64,000 nt of DNA from Lachnoclostridium sp. (lineage in GTDB: Bacteria > Bacillota > Clostridia > Lachnospirales > Lachnospiraceae): contig JAMPEB010000003.1 of assembly GCA_023665475.1 (NCBI GenBank), positions 186,001-250,000 of the forward strand, written 5' to 3'. This document shows, piece after piece, positions 8,612-17,890 of the stretch. The notes under the pieces were generated by a model that was given only the letters and a program-made list of their open reading frames with translations, did not search any database and had not been told where the DNA came from. Every line of letters begins with the position of its first letter. Positions within the stretch are counted from its first letter, which is position 1. The position numbers were made by a program, and so were the translations under genes.

Positions 8612-8689
8612 TTCTTTTTCCTCCATTTACTAAAATAAATTGTTGTTTTCTATGATAAGAACCTTTGGTAAAAGTCCGTATCTGCATTA

Positions 8690-10066
8690 TCAAAAAGGAA
8701 ATCTCCCTTTCCCGCCCATGCCGGGAAACCCGCCAAGCATTCCCATGCCGCGGCCCTTTTTGCCACCGCCGAACTGCTTCATCATCTTCTGGCTCTGCTC
8801 AAACTGCTTAATGAAACGGTTCACCACAGCAATATCAACCCCCGCACCCTTTGCAATGCGGAATTTTCTTCTGGGATTCAAAAGCTTTGGATTCCTACGC
8901 TCTTCCACAGTCATGGAAAGCACAATCGCTTCCATGTGTTTTAACTGCTTTTCATCTATCATGGATTCCAGATCTCCCGCCTTTATTCCCATGCCGGGCA
9001 ACATACTGAGGATACCGGATAAACCTCCCATATTGCGCATCTGCTTCATGCTTTCCAGATAATCTTCAAAATCAAACTTTCCTTTCTTCATGCGGCCCGC
9101 CATCTCGCGGCCTTTTTCTTCATCTAAATCAAGGTTCTGCTCTGCCTTTTCAATCAGGGACAGCACATCTCCCATACCTAAAATGCGGCTCGCCATACGG
9201 TCCGGATAAAATTGCTCCATATCAGAGAGCTTTTCTCCCATGCCCACATAGAGAATGGGCTTTCCTGTGACGGCTTTGATGGAAAGCGCCGCGCCGCCTC
9301 TGGTATCGCCGTCCATCTTGGACAGAATCACGCCGTCTATGCCGACCTTTTCATCAAATTCCTTTGCCACATTGACCGCATCCTGACCGGTCATGGCGTC
9401 CACCACCAAAATGGTCTGGTGTACGGTAACTTCCCGCTTAATATCCTGAAGCTCCTTCATCATGTCCTCATCCACATGAAGACGGCCCGCCGTATCCAGA
9501 ATCACTACATTATGATTATTCTTCTGTGCATAGAGAATGGCTTCTTTTGCTATCTCCACGGGCTTGTGGTCACATCCTAAAGAAAATACATCCACTTCCT
9601 GCTTTTGGCCGTTTATCTGTAACTGCTCGATTGCCGCAGGTCTGTAAACATCGCAGGCAACCAGCAGGGATTTCTTTCCCTTTTTCTTGAATTTCCCGGC
9701 AAGCTTCGCCGTTGCAGTGGTTTTACCGGCGCCTTGGAGTCCTGCCATCATAATAACCGTAATGGCTTTACCGGGCTGCATGGCAATTTCCGTAGTCTCA
9801 CTGCCCATTAAAGCGGTCATCTCTTCGTTTACAATCTTGATAACCATTTGTCCGGGATTCAACCCGTTCATCACATCCTGCCCGATGGCACGCTCTTCCA
9901 CGGTCTTTACAAACTGCTTTACCACTTTAAAGTTTACATCCGCCTCCAACAGCGCCATCTTTACTTCCTTTAGCGCCGCCTTGACATCCTCTTCCGTAAG
10001 ACGCCCCTTGCCCCTTAAATTCTTAAATACATTTTGCAGTTTATCCGTTAAACTCTCAAATGCCAT
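8690..10066 (-). CDS. ffh: Signal recognition particle protein Ffh (SRP54)
   Basis: 458-residue GTPase that, with the 4.5S/scRNA, recognises signal peptides emerging from the ribosome and docks at FtsY. The N domain begins MAFESLTDKLQNVFKNLRG. The G domain carries GLQGAGKTTATAKLA, DTAGR and LSKMDGDTRGGAALS. The methionine-rich M domain holds the SRP-RNA binding segment (around RRKFRIAKGAGVDIAVVNRF) and ends in a Gly/Met tail GGFPGMGGKGRFPF. The ATG at 10066 follows AAGGAG. The ylxM stop lies 38 bases upstream, so the two are cotranscribed. Confidence 0.97.
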   Translation of the reverse strand: MAFESLTDKLQNVFKNLRGKGRLTEEDVKAALKEVKMALLEADVNFKVVKQFVKTVEERAIGQDVMNGLNPGQMVIKIVNEEMTALMGSETTEIAMQPGKAITVIMMAGLQGAGKTTATAKLAGKFKKKGKKSLLVACDVYRPAAIEQLQINGQKQEVDVFSLGCDHKPVEIAKEAILYAQKNNHNVVILDTAGRLHVDEDMMKELQDIKREVTVHQTILVVDAMTGQDAVNVAKEFDEKVGIDGVILSKMDGDTRGGAALSIKAVTGKPILYVGMGEKLSDMEQFYPDRMASRILGMGDVLSLIEKAEQNLDLDEEKGREMAGRMKKGKFDFEDYLESMKQMRNMGGLSGILSMLPGMGIKAGDLESMIDEKQLKHMEAIVLSMTVEERRNPKLLNPRRKFRIAKGAGVDIAVVNRFIKQFEQSQKMMKQFGGGKKGRGMGMLGGFPGMGGKGRFPF

Positions 10067-10104
10067 CTGCTGCTCCTTCTGCCAAAACCTTCCGGAATAA
10101 ATGG

Positions 10105-10545
10105 TTACCAATCTTTCATAAGTTCCAAAGAAAGCTCTCTGATGCGCCGGATGCGCATATCCAAATTTTGTTTTTTACCGCCTGTCTGATTTATTTCTGT
10201 TCCGTATTCCTGTTCTGCCGTTGTTGTTACTTTCCCCGCCTGATTTTGGCTTGACGGTTCATCCTTATTTTCCATATCCTTGGTTAGTTCCACAATTTCC
10301 CCTATCTTCTCTTTTGCATGGGAAAACCGCTCCACCAGATGAAGCTTCTTCTCATAATCCTGCAAAATCTTATCGCAGCGCTTAATTAAATCATGCACAC
10401 CCTGTCTGCTGATACCCTGCTCCTGCGCAATCTCGCCCAAAGACATATCATGAAAAACGGCGTCCTCATAAATAGTTTGCTGATGGGGCGTCAATAATTC
10501 CCCATAAAAATCATATAGCAGAGCCTGTTCAAAAATCTTGTCCAT
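10105..10545 (-). CDS. ylxM: YlxM-type DNA-binding protein (SRP-associated, UPF0122)
   Basis: Small protein with a sigma-70 region-4-like helix-turn-helix: [27 protein letters not shown] then [18 protein letters not shown]. The family (YlxM/p13) precedes ffh in Firmicutes and in streptococci has been linked to SRP function. The C-terminal 60 residues are charged and variable. The start at 10545 ([15 protein letters not shown]) matches the family; a TTG nine codons earlier with AAGGA upstream is an alternative. The usual upstream partner ftsY is not present here; instead an unrelated exporter lies on the other strand. Confidence 0.9.
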   Translation of the reverse strand: MDKIFEQALLYDFYGELLTPHQQTIYEDAVFHDMSLGEIAQEQGISRQGVHDLIKRCDKILQDYEKKLHLVERFSHAKEKIGEIVELTKDMENKDEPSSQNQAGKVTTTAEQEYGTEINQTGGKKQNLDMRIRRIRELSLELMKDW

Positions 10546-10693
10546 TTCTCTATCACATCTGCCTTTCCGCAAAGCAGGCGTTCCTTATAAAATGCCGACA
10601 TTGTAATCCGTTATGCAACGGCCACCTTGAGTATCATACAATAGTTTGCTTTGGGTGTCAAGGGTTTTTTCTTGACACGAAAACCACCTTCAC

Positions 10694-10721
10694 TTGACAA
10701 AATATATTTTTACTTTACAAT
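10694..10721 (+). promoter_or_regulatory. Sigma-A type promoter for the TauE/SafE gene
   Basis: TTGACA at 10694-10699 and TACAAT at 10716-10721, spaced by 16 bases, lie about 35 bases before the start codon at 10756 in AT-rich DNA. AAAAGGAG follows as ribosome-binding site. Confidence 0.65.
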
Positions 10722-10755
10722 TATTCTAAAACGGACAAAAGGAGTATGGAATAGC

Positions 10756-11523
10756 ATGTTTACATTTCTTATTTGTTTTATTGCAGGGATAGGCGCCGGA
10801 CTCGGCACAGGATTTGCAGGAATGAGCGCTGCCGCCGTAATCAGCCCCATGCTGATTACCTTTTTAGGACTTCCGGCATATGAAGCCGTGGGCATTGCTC
10901 TGGCAAGCGATGTTTTGGCGAGCGCTGTCAGCGCATACACCTATGGAAAGAACAAAAATCTCGATATCCGTAACGGCGCGGTTATGATGACCGCCGTTTT
11001 ATTGTTCACTTTAGTCGGAAGCTATGTGGCAAGCCTTGTTCCCAACACCACAATGGGCAGCTTTTCCGTATTTATGACATTACTCCTCGGAATCAAATTT
11101 ATTGTAAAACCTGTTATGACCACCAAGGAATCCATGAATACGGTCAGTGGCAGGACACGCATCATTCAATCCGTCGTCAGCGGAACCGTCGTTGGATTTA
11201 TCTGCGGTTTCATCGGCGCCGGCGGCGGAATGATGATGCTCTTACTTTTGACCGGCGTACTGGGATACGAGCTAAAAACAGCCGTCGGAACAAGCGTATT
11301 TATCATGGCATTTACAGCATTTACGGGAGCTGTCAGCCATTTTGCCATTGGCGGAATGCCCAATGTATATTGTCTGGTCTTTTGCGTGGCGTCCACACTG
11401 CTCTGGGCAAGAATCGCCGCAAAGTTTGCCAATAAAGCCAGCGCGGCTGTTTTGAACCGGGCAACAGGCGTAGTTCTCGTAATTTTGGGCATTGCCATCC
11501 TGTCGGTCAATTATGCATTTTGA
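10756..11523 (+). CDS. TauE/SafE family (sulfite exporter-like) membrane protein
   Basis: 255-residue integral membrane protein with eight or so hydrophobic helices arranged as two similar halves. Gly-rich loops mark both (GIGAGLGTGFAGMSAAAVISP near residue 10 and GFICGFIGAGGGMMMLLLLTG near 145), a hallmark of the TauE/SafE (COG0730) family. Members are thought to export sulfur-containing or other small anions; the substrate here cannot be deduced. The ATG at 10756 has GGAG 11 bases upstream and a good promoter before it. It is a single-gene unit, convergent with the DUF4261 gene only 13 bases away, and I see no clear terminator between them. Confidence 0.88.
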   Translation: MFTFLICFIAGIGAGLGTGFAGMSAAAVISPMLITFLGLPAYEAVGIALASDVLASAVSAYTYGKNKNLDIRNGAVMMTAVLLFTLVGSYVASLVPNTTMGSFSVFMTLLLGIKFIVKPVMTTKESMNTVSGRTRIIQSVVSGTVVGFICGFIGAGGGMMMLLLLTGVLGYELKTAVGTSVFIMAFTAFTGAVSHFAIGGMPNVYCLVFCVASTLLWARIAAKFANKASAAVLNRATGVVLVILGIAILSVNYAF

Positions 11524-11536
11524 TTCTGCCTGAAGG

Positions 11537-12463
11537 TTATGCTCCTCTGTTTCCCGCGGCAAATTCTCCCATATGTACATCCAGAACCGCCCTGTCCGGC
11601 TTTATCATAGCTCCTTCAAAATGGCATTTCCATTGGATATTCTGCACGATTCTTCCTTCCGCGATGCCGTCTATGGTGTCGCCGTCCTTCATGGGCGCGT
11701 TATTCTCCAGAAGATAGGACGCCATATTATAAGCGTGATCCACTACCCAATTAGGATCCATTCCGTGAAAATGGTATTGGATATCCTCAATATACAAGAG
11801 ACTCAGACCCAATGTATCTATAACGGAGTCCTCCGTTCCCTGTATATTGAAAAAGCGTACATTGACCGCATATTTAATAAAGCGATCAATTCCTTCCATT
11901 TCCTTTTTGCGGATTTCATCTGCCAGAATCAGTTTTCCGGAATTAAAAAAGTAAACTGCTTCACAGGAGGGATATAATTCCAACAATGCCTCCAGATAGT
12001 CCATAAGCATGTTTGCCCGTACCTTGGGAGCCAGACCGCCTCCCAGCATATCATGAGCCAGCACATGGTATCTGCATTCGGACAAAATGCGGTCCCTCTC
12101 TTCCCTGCAGTCCCACATCTGGCTGCGCTGCATCTCATCGATCTTATCCGTCGAAAATTCACTGCAATCGCTTATCATAAGCTGTACCGGCAGTTTTCCG
12201 TCTTTAAACTCCGCTATATAATTCATTGCCGCATAACCGCAGGACACACCTCCGCTTCCTATGGTTGCTTCCACAGTGCCCAAATGCTTTGTCAAAACCT
12301 CTGCCATCCGTTCCTGAGAAGGCATTGCACAAGTCTCCTTCATCAGCAGATGCATGATAAATACGCCGCCCGGTCTGACGGATGCATCCATCTCCGGAGC
12401 TTTGCCTTCTTCTTTAGACTGTGCTTCCTCTTTTTCATTATTTTTACGAAAGAATAATCCCAT
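11537..12463 (-). CDS. DUF4261 domain-containing protein
   Basis: 308-residue cytosolic protein. After a charged N-terminal tail (MGLFFRKNNEKEEAQSKEEG) comes one long domain ending in the diagnostic DUF4261 segment DGIAEGRIVQNIQWKCHFE. No signal peptide or membrane helix. Function of the family is not established. A strong AGGAGG lies 6 bases before the ATG, and the EF-hand-like gene stops 19 bases upstream, so the two form an operon probably driven by the sigma-D-type promoter at 13836-13862. Confidence 0.82.
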   Translation of the reverse strand: MGLFFRKNNEKEEAQSKEEGKAPEMDASVRPGGVFIMHLLMKETCAMPSQERMAEVLTKHLGTVEATIGSGGVSCGYAAMNYIAEFKDGKLPVQLMISDCSEFSTDKIDEMQRSQMWDCREERDRILSECRYHVLAHDMLGGGLAPKVRANMLMDYLEALLELYPSCEAVYFFNSGKLILADEIRKKEMEGIDRFIKYAVNVRFFNIQGTEDSVIDTLGLSLLYIEDIQYHFHGMDPNWVVDHAYNMASYLLENNAPMKDGDTIDGIAEGRIVQNIQWKCHFEGAMIKPDRAVLDVHMGEFAAGNRGA

Positions 12464-12482
12464 AGCCTGCCTCCTGTTGCCT

Positions 12483-13718
12483 TTAGATCACCAAATCCAC
12501 ATGCTGTATGGTTCCTACTTCCCCGCTTTCCTTGAGGAAAATGCCTGTGCTTCGGATAATACCCTGTGTTTCATTCGTGTCCAGAGTCTTTGCGGAAAAT
12601 TCCGTTGCGGCATGCCCTAAATAAATAGCTCCTACTCCTGCCTTACTGATATCTATCAATCTGTCATGCCCGTCCGCATCCTTTGTCCACACCTTTAAAT
12701 GCTTAAATACACTGTCATCTTCATCTATCCAGCCGTTCCCGTCCTCATCATAGGCAGCCAGATCCTTAAATCCGTCGCCGCTCTTGGTGCCGAAAAGTTC
12801 ACTTCCGTCATTGATGATGCCGTCACCGTTTTTATCCAATGCCAGAAAACCGCTGCCGGACTTTAAATTAGAAATTTCTTCTTTCTTGCCATCGCTGTCC
12901 AAATCAAAGAAAAAAGTCTGATCCGAAAACGACGCCGGATTGCCTTCCAGATTAATCACAAGGGGATCCACACAGAAAGTCTTTCTGTTATATTCCGTAA
13001 TTCCCACAGCCTGTGTGAATTCTCGAGACATCTCCAGATTCAGATTAAAGTTAATGCTTCTGCCGTCCGCAGTTTCTACTACTCCGGCAGTAGAAAAGGA
13101 TGTAACCTCTTTTTCCGTAAAAATCTTGGACATGGTCACACGCTCTTCCCAATGTCCAACACCTATCTGCGCCCTTGTGCCGCCGCTTGGCCGCACCACT
13201 TGACTGCTTCCCACCGCCGCAAAGGCAAAGGAACTGCTCTGCCGGGCACTCATCTGAAAGTCAAATATCTGCCGGTTTTTCTTGTTCCGGTCCTCATAAT
13301 TTGGTCTCCTATGATTCTGCATGGCACGCAGGGATTCCAAAAGCTGCTTTAACATTTTGATTTTAAAATCCTCTTCCGTGTCCACCTTATGCGGTTGAGA
13401 GTCCCGTCCGGTTAATTCACTAAGCCGTTCCGCTAAGTTCTTCCCTTTGCCGGCAGCATTTTTATCCTGTTTTTGCTGCCATGGCTGTTCCTCCTTTTGA
13501 GAAGCCTTTTGACCTTTCTCCTTTGCATCGGACGACAATTCTAATGTCGCCGCCTGTTTTGACCATCCCAAAAATGCACTTTCCTCTTTTTCCTGTGACG
13601 CCTGTGACGAAACACCGTTTACCCAATACCTGTCGCCTATAGCCGTCACATTCATGGCATATGTCCGGGATGCCTCTCTTTCTGCCGTCATTGCAACGGC
13701 GCTTTGCTTAATTTTCAT
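12483..13718 (-). CDS. EF-hand-like calcium-binding repeat protein of unknown function
   Basis: 411 residues. The first 150 are polar, low-complexity and coiled (many Lys, Gln, Glu). The C-terminal 180 hold a run of Asp-rich loops with DxDxDG spacing: FDLDSDGKKEE, LDKNGDGIINDGSELFG and YDEDGNGWIDEDD, separated by SGDGFKDLAA. Similar Asp-loop modules occur in calcium-binding secreted or cell-associated proteins. No signal peptide is visible, so the protein is cytosolic or uses another export route. The ATG at 13718 has AGGAGG 6 bases upstream. The preceding DNA holds a sequence matching the flagellar sigma-D promoter, which hints at coexpression with motility genes; I do not recognise it further. 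Confidence 0.72.
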   Translation of the reverse strand: MKIKQSAVAMTAEREASRTYAMNVTAIGDRYWVNGVSSQASQEKEESAFLGWSKQAATLELSSDAKEKGQKASQKEEQPWQQKQDKNAAGKGKNLAERLSELTGRDSQPHKVDTEEDFKIKMLKQLLESLRAMQNHRRPNYEDRNKKNRQIFDFQMSARQSSSFAFAAVGSSQVVRPSGGTRAQIGVGHWEERVTMSKIFTEKEVTSFSTAGVVETADGRSINFNLNLEMSREFTQAVGITEYNRKTFCVDPLVINLEGNPASFSDQTFFFDLDSDGKKEEISNLKSGSGFLALDKNGDGIINDGSELFGTKSGDGFKDLAAYDEDGNGWIDEDDSVFKHLKVWTKDADGHDRLIDISKAGVGAIYLGHAATEFSAKTLDTNETQGIIRSTGIFLKESGEVGTIQHVDLVI

Positions 13719-14118
13719 GCCGCACCTCCTTGTCTGCATGGCAGGATGCCACAAAGACACCTGCATCAGGGATCCTTCCCTACATCAGTTCCCCCGTCTG
13801 CCATCAGGTTATGGACCTAAACAGGGTTAACTGTTATATCGGCATAAAACTGTAAATAATTACCTTAATTTCAGAAATTTAATTTTATTTAACGAAAAAC
13901 CCGAAAAAAGATTCAAAAACAAAATCCCTCTGCCCTCCCTCATCCGTCAGCTAATGCGATGGTAGTAATTATAATCATAACAATGCACTTGTCATCATAC
14001 AGGGCATGCATGATAAGTCGAGGAATCGAACCCCTGAGAATACCCGCTTCCCGCCGGAGTTAGGCACATTCTCTGCCGTGGAGATGCATTCACTCTTCCG
14101 GATTACCGTCTGTAAAAA
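13719..14118. other. 400-base intergenic region with sigma-D promoter and structured segment
   Basis: No coding frame is supported here. It contains the sigma-D-like promoter at 13836-13862, an AT-rich block (13850-13920), and a GC-richer segment at about 14005-14105 that can fold on the minus strand (GAGAAT/ATTCTC stem, and a GGGG-TTCGATT-CCTC hairpin resembling a tRNA T-arm). The rest shows nothing I can assign. Confidence 0.5.
13836..13862 (-). promoter_or_regulatory. Flagellar sigma-D (sigma-28) type promoter
   Basis: On the minus strand TAAT (13862-13859) is followed after 15 bases by GCCGATAT (13843-13836), close to the sigma-D consensus TAAA-N15-GCCGATAA. It precedes the EF-hand-like gene with a leader of roughly 110 bases. 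No competing sigma-A promoter is obvious. Confidence 0.6.
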
Positions 14119-14571
14119 TCACATTAATTCTGTTGTCCAATTCAGTTCCTGAATCAATTCGTCGCATTGGCGCAGCTCCTTTGATAAAGCATCAACCTTT
14201 TTCTGGATTTCAGCCACCGGAACCGTACTCTTAATTTTGATTTCCGAATGAGTCATGCGGCTCACCTTATTGCTTGCATTATCCAAAAAATTCCGCATCA
14301 TCTGAATCTTACTCTTAAGACAGTCCCTGTGCGCCAATAACTCTGTGATGGTTTTTCCGTCATGTACCGTCCTGCTGTTGGTTATATTAATCCGTGAAAT
14401 CAATTCTTCCAGCCGGATTATCATTCCATCCAGCTCTTTCATGAGCTCTTCCGGCGCTTCGGACGGCTCTTCTCCCTCCTGCACCTTCGCATTATTGTTT
14501 AATCGAGTCCCGATTTCAGACAGTTTCCTCTGTAAATCTGCTCTTTCAGCCAATGCAGCTGCAAGTTTCAT
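14119..14571 (-). CDS. DIP1984 family protein
   Basis: 150-residue all-helical cytosolic protein. Typical family features: MKLAAALAERADLQRKLSEIGTRL at the N-terminus, NAKVQEGEEP, a central INITNSRT, and a LLAHRDCLKSKIQMMRNF helix. The family (first seen in Corynebacterium diphtheriae) has no established function, although some members carry the old name septicolysin. AGGAGGT precedes two in-frame ATGs; the second (14571), 7 bases away, is chosen because the first abuts the site. Single gene upstream of the structured intergenic region. Confidence 0.85.
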   Translation of the reverse strand: MKLAAALAERADLQRKLSEIGTRLNNNAKVQEGEEPSEAPEELMKELDGMIIRLEELISRINITNSRTVHDGKTITELLAHRDCLKSKIQMMRNFLDNASNKVSRMTHSEIKIKSTVPVAEIQKKVDALSKELRQCDELIQELNWTTELM

Positions 14572-14662
14572 TCTCATACCTCCTTAGAAAAATAAAATTG
14601 TGGCTCCGAATAAATCTTACACCTGCATCCGGAGCCCAAAATTATTTGTGATTTTTCAAAAT

Positions 14663-16186
14663 CTAAAAATCTTCGGTATCAATGCCGGAAGAAGGTCTCT
14701 CTGTGTTTGCCGTGCCGCCCGATACAGTGTTTGCCGAAGATGCTTTTGCTGCCGTATCCGTCGCAACCTTTCCTGCCAGAAAACCGGATAAAACAGCCTG
14801 CAAATCCACACCTGTGGATTCTTTCAAACCATCCGTTACCTGTACTACCGTTCCCATAACATCCTTCATTAATTTTGCGGAATTGCCGTCACCGTACATC
14901 GTGATGCGGTCTACATTATTCAGAGGGGTTGCCGCATTTTTAACCACTTCGGGAAGCGCCTTAAAGTACATTTCCAGCACAGCGGCCTCTCCCATCTTGG
15001 TCATAGCCTCTGCCTTTTTCTCAATACCTTCCGCCTCCGCAACAGCCTTTGCACGAATAGCTTCTGCTTCTGCCAGACCCTTGGTGCGGATACCTTCCGC
15101 CTCCTGTTCCATGGTATACTTCTTTGCTTCCGCCTGTGCTTTCATGGCATCCGCTTCTTTTTCCGACTCGAATTTCTTTGCCTCCGCTTCGCGCTGGCGT
15201 TCATACAACTGCGCGTCTGCCAACTGCTGCTTTGCAAACTTGTCGGCCTCGGCTTTCTTCTTCACCTGAGCGTCCAAAGCCTGTTCCATAACCTCTGCTT
15301 CACGCTGCTTTAAGAGAATTTCTTTCTCCTGCTTTGCAATATTTGCGTTTGCAGTGGTAATTTCAACCGTCTTTCGCTGTTCCTCTTCCTGAATCTTATA
15401 AGCGGCATCCGCTTCCGCCTGCTTAATGTCTGCTTCCCTTTTCAGTTCCGCTTTCTGGATTGCCAGCTCATTCTGCTTCTTTGCAATCTCGGAAGCGGCA
15501 TTTACTTCCGCCTCGTTTGCTTCACGCTTTGCGTTTGCCTGAGCCTTGGCGATTTCTTTTTCACTCTCCGCACGGGAAATAGCCGCATTTTTCTGAATTT
15601 TTACAATATTGTCCACACCCAGATTCTCGATAACGCCGTTGCCGTCCACGAAATTCTGCACATTGAAGCTGATAATGTCAAGTCCCATGGATGCCAGATC
15701 CGGTTCCGCATTCTCTTTTACCAGAGTTGCAAATTTCTGTCTGTCCGAAACCATCTCCTCCAAAGCCATCTTACCTACGATTTCACGGACATTGCCCTCC
15801 AGCACTTCTCTTGCAACCCTGCCCACATATTCGGCATTTTTATTCAGGAAATTCTGTGCCGCCAGTTTCAGGCGTTCTTCATTGTCGCTGATTTTCACAT
15901 TGACGGTCGCATCCACATTAATGTTTATGTAATCTGCGGTAGGCACTGCATTGGAAGTCTTTACATCAATAGGAATCAGTTGCAGATTCAGGGCATCCTT
16001 TCTCTCAAAAAAAGGTATCTTGATGCCCGCTTTACCAATCAGAACCTTAGGGTTTCTCCTCAGTCCCGAAATGATAATTGCCGTGTCCGGCGATGCCTTG
16101 ACATAACCTGCCAAAAAGAAAAGCACCAACAGTACGCAAATTCCAATCAAAATAACAGGCAGAACTGAACTCATAAGACCATCCAT
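14663..16186 (-). CDS. floA: Flotillin-like SPFH/band-7 membrane scaffold protein
   Basis: 507 residues. One N-terminal membrane helix (VLPVILIGICVLLVLFFLAGYV) is followed by an SPFH/band-7 domain (about 30-200, containing VDATVNVKIS). A very long coiled coil rich in Ala/Glu/Lys (about 200-400, repeating EAEA and KAEA) comes next, and a Ser/Thr-rich tail. Eukaryotic-type flotillins and the YqiK/YuaG group have this order; they organise fluid membrane microdomains. The NfeD partner often encoded next to such genes is absent here. A good AGGAG lies 9 bases before the ATG. The symbol is tentative, since the protein resembles the longer YuaG (FloT) type at least as much. Confidence 0.88.
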   Translation of the reverse strand: MDGLMSSVLPVILIGICVLLVLFFLAGYVKASPDTAIIISGLRRNPKVLIGKAGIKIPFFERKDALNLQLIPIDVKTSNAVPTADYININVDATVNVKISDNEERLKLAAQNFLNKNAEYVGRVAREVLEGNVREIVGKMALEEMVSDRQKFATLVKENAEPDLASMGLDIISFNVQNFVDGNGVIENLGVDNIVKIQKNAAISRAESEKEIAKAQANAKREANEAEVNAASEIAKKQNELAIQKAELKREADIKQAEADAAYKIQEEEQRKTVEITTANANIAKQEKEILLKQREAEVMEQALDAQVKKKAEADKFAKQQLADAQLYERQREAEAKKFESEKEADAMKAQAEAKKYTMEQEAEGIRTKGLAEAEAIRAKAVAEAEGIEKKAEAMTKMGEAAVLEMYFKALPEVVKNAATPLNNVDRITMYGDGNSAKLMKDVMGTVVQVTDGLKESTGVDLQAVLSGFLAGKVATDTAAKASSANTVSGGTANTERPSSGIDTEDF

Positions 16187-16379
16187 AATTTTAATCTCCT
16201 TTTTCTTTTTTCATATGTAAATTTATCTATATGATTACATTTATATGCTTTTTACCAGCTTATCTTGTTTACTTGTTATATTTGGCTCCGTTACAGCGTT
16301 GCGCGGCTTTTCTGTCGGACGGCGCATATCATTATTTGCCGTTTATCCGATGACCTGATTGCTTATGTATGAGCCTGCA

Positions 16380-17759
16380 TTACTTTTTCTTTGGATTCCC
16401 GGAAGCTGTCTGCCTCTTCAGCGCTTCCCTTTCCTGCAGTCTCTTCATCCGGCGCTGCTTATACTCCGGCACATATTCGTGGAAACCGGATTCATCAATC
16501 GTTCCCACATTCAGATAAGATTCCGTATCCTGAGGCAGATTTCGTTTCTTCAATGAGTTACTCATCAAATACTTGATTCCGGCATAGATAACCGCAAAAA
16601 CAGGCACGCCCACTATCATTCCGGGAATACCGAAGAACCCTCCGAACACCGTGATGGAAAAGATGACCCAGAACCCTGTCAGTCCCGTGGAATTGCCCAA
16701 TACCTTCGGTCCCAGAACATTGCCGTCAAACTGTTGCAGCAAAAGAATGAAAATAGCAAAATACACGCAGTTTATAAACTTCATGGGGTCCACCACAAAA
16801 ATCAGGATTATGCTGGGCACCGCTCCCAAAAAGGGACCAAAAAATGGGATAATATTGGTAACACCGATAATAACGCTGATCAGCGCCGCATAAGGAGTTC
16901 CCAGCAAGGTCGTGCCGATAAAGCAAAGCAGACCTATAATAATAGAATCCACTATCTTCCCGCCTATAAATCCGATAAAGGTCTTATGTGTGAATCGAAA
17001 ACTCTCAATGATAGCATTGGCTCTGGGCGTCTTAAAACACGCATATATCATCTTTTTCGCCTGACCGGCAAAGTTTTCCTTACTTGCCATCAGATAAACC
17101 GATATGATGAGACCGATAATAAAATTCCAGAGCACTTTCACCAATCCCAGCAGACTTAAGGAAACCGTCTTGATCAGTTCCCCGGTTCTCGGCGCCACAT
17201 ACTCCGTCAGCCATTTATCTAACTCGTCGGAATAATTATTTAATGTATTTAAAACATTTTCCTTCAAGACAGGATTATCATCCAGCAGCTTATTGATCCA
17301 AACCGTCGTATTCTCAACATAGCTGTCAAAATTATTGATAATATTCATAAGACTGGGAACAATCTGGGAAACCATCATGGCACACAACCCGTATACAATT
17401 ACCACAAACAGAATCATAGTGACAATAATGCCGAACCCCCTGACCATGGAATCCCTTTTGGGAGACTTTTTGATACCGCACATGTCGCATAGGGGCATCC
17501 ACACATTATGCTCCAGATAGTTCAATATCGGAGTCAGCAGATACGCCATAATAAACCCAAACATAACCGGCATTAAAATATGCGCAACTCCTTTGATTCC
17601 GTTTATAATATTGGAAAGATGAAACATCACATAATAAAAGCACAGACTTGCCGCCACCACTGCAAATGCAGTGAGCCCCCAGCAAAGGTATGGGCTGGCA
17701 AATCTGTCCTTCTTTTTGTTCTTTTCCCTTTCTGAGGAAACTCCACCGTTTGATTCCAT
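16380..17759 (-). CDS. AI-2E family transporter (UPF0118)
   Basis: 459-residue integral membrane protein with about eight helices. Features of the family: an N-terminal pair of helices, a large extracytoplasmic helical loop (about 110-230), and the conserved GGKIVDSIIIGLLCFIG and FGPFLGAVP segments. A DGNVLGPKVLGNSTGL motif follows near the end, and the C-terminal tail is basic. Members include sodium/proton antiporters and proposed autoinducer-2 exporters, so the substrate is open. GAGGA precedes the ATG. Its promoter overlaps the end of rubrerythrin, and the leader can form a branched stem-loop (17801-17858). Confidence 0.88.
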   Translation of the reverse strand: MESNGGVSSEREKNKKKDRFASPYLCWGLTAFAVVAASLCFYYVMFHLSNIINGIKGVAHILMPVMFGFIMAYLLTPILNYLEHNVWMPLCDMCGIKKSPKRDSMVRGFGIIVTMILFVVIVYGLCAMMVSQIVPSLMNIINNFDSYVENTTVWINKLLDDNPVLKENVLNTLNNYSDELDKWLTEYVAPRTGELIKTVSLSLLGLVKVLWNFIIGLIISVYLMASKENFAGQAKKMIYACFKTPRANAIIESFRFTHKTFIGFIGGKIVDSIIIGLLCFIGTTLLGTPYAALISVIIGVTNIIPFFGPFLGAVPSIILIFVVDPMKFINCVYFAIFILLLQQFDGNVLGPKVLGNSTGLTGFWVIFSITVFGGFFGIPGMIVGVPVFAVIYAGIKYLMSNSLKKRNLPQDTESYLNVGTIDESGFHEYVPEYKQRRMKRLQEREALKRQTASGNPKKK

Positions 17760-17800
17760 CTGTCAAATCCTCTTTTCTGTATTCCTTTGTAATTATTTTT

Positions 17801-17858
17801 GCAATACAGGTGACAGTACCGGATAACTATACTGCTGATATAGTTTATGCCTGTATGC
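17801..17858 (-). promoter_or_regulatory. Structured 5' leader of the AI-2E family gene
   Basis: Between promoter and gene the leader contains an outer stem (GCATACAGG against CCTGTATTGC, one bulge) enclosing a second hairpin with arms ACTATA/TATAGT. I do not recognise a known riboswitch class. Confidence 0.4.
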
Positions 17859-17860
17859 TC

Positions 17861-17890
17861 ATTATAGCACAATTTCCTTTGCACTTACAA
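17861..17890 (-). promoter_or_regulatory. Sigma-A type promoter for the AI-2E family gene
   Basis: On the minus strand TTGTAA (17890-17885) and TATAAT (17866-17861) are spaced 18 bases apart. The -35 box overlaps the stop codon of the upstream rubrerythrin gene. Confidence 0.6.

Noticed and set aside
14005-14105. Possible tRNA gene from the GTTCGATTCC-like motif
   Set aside because: No 7-bp acceptor stem, no acceptable D-arm and no anticodon stem could be placed at the right distances, so it is listed only as a structured segment.
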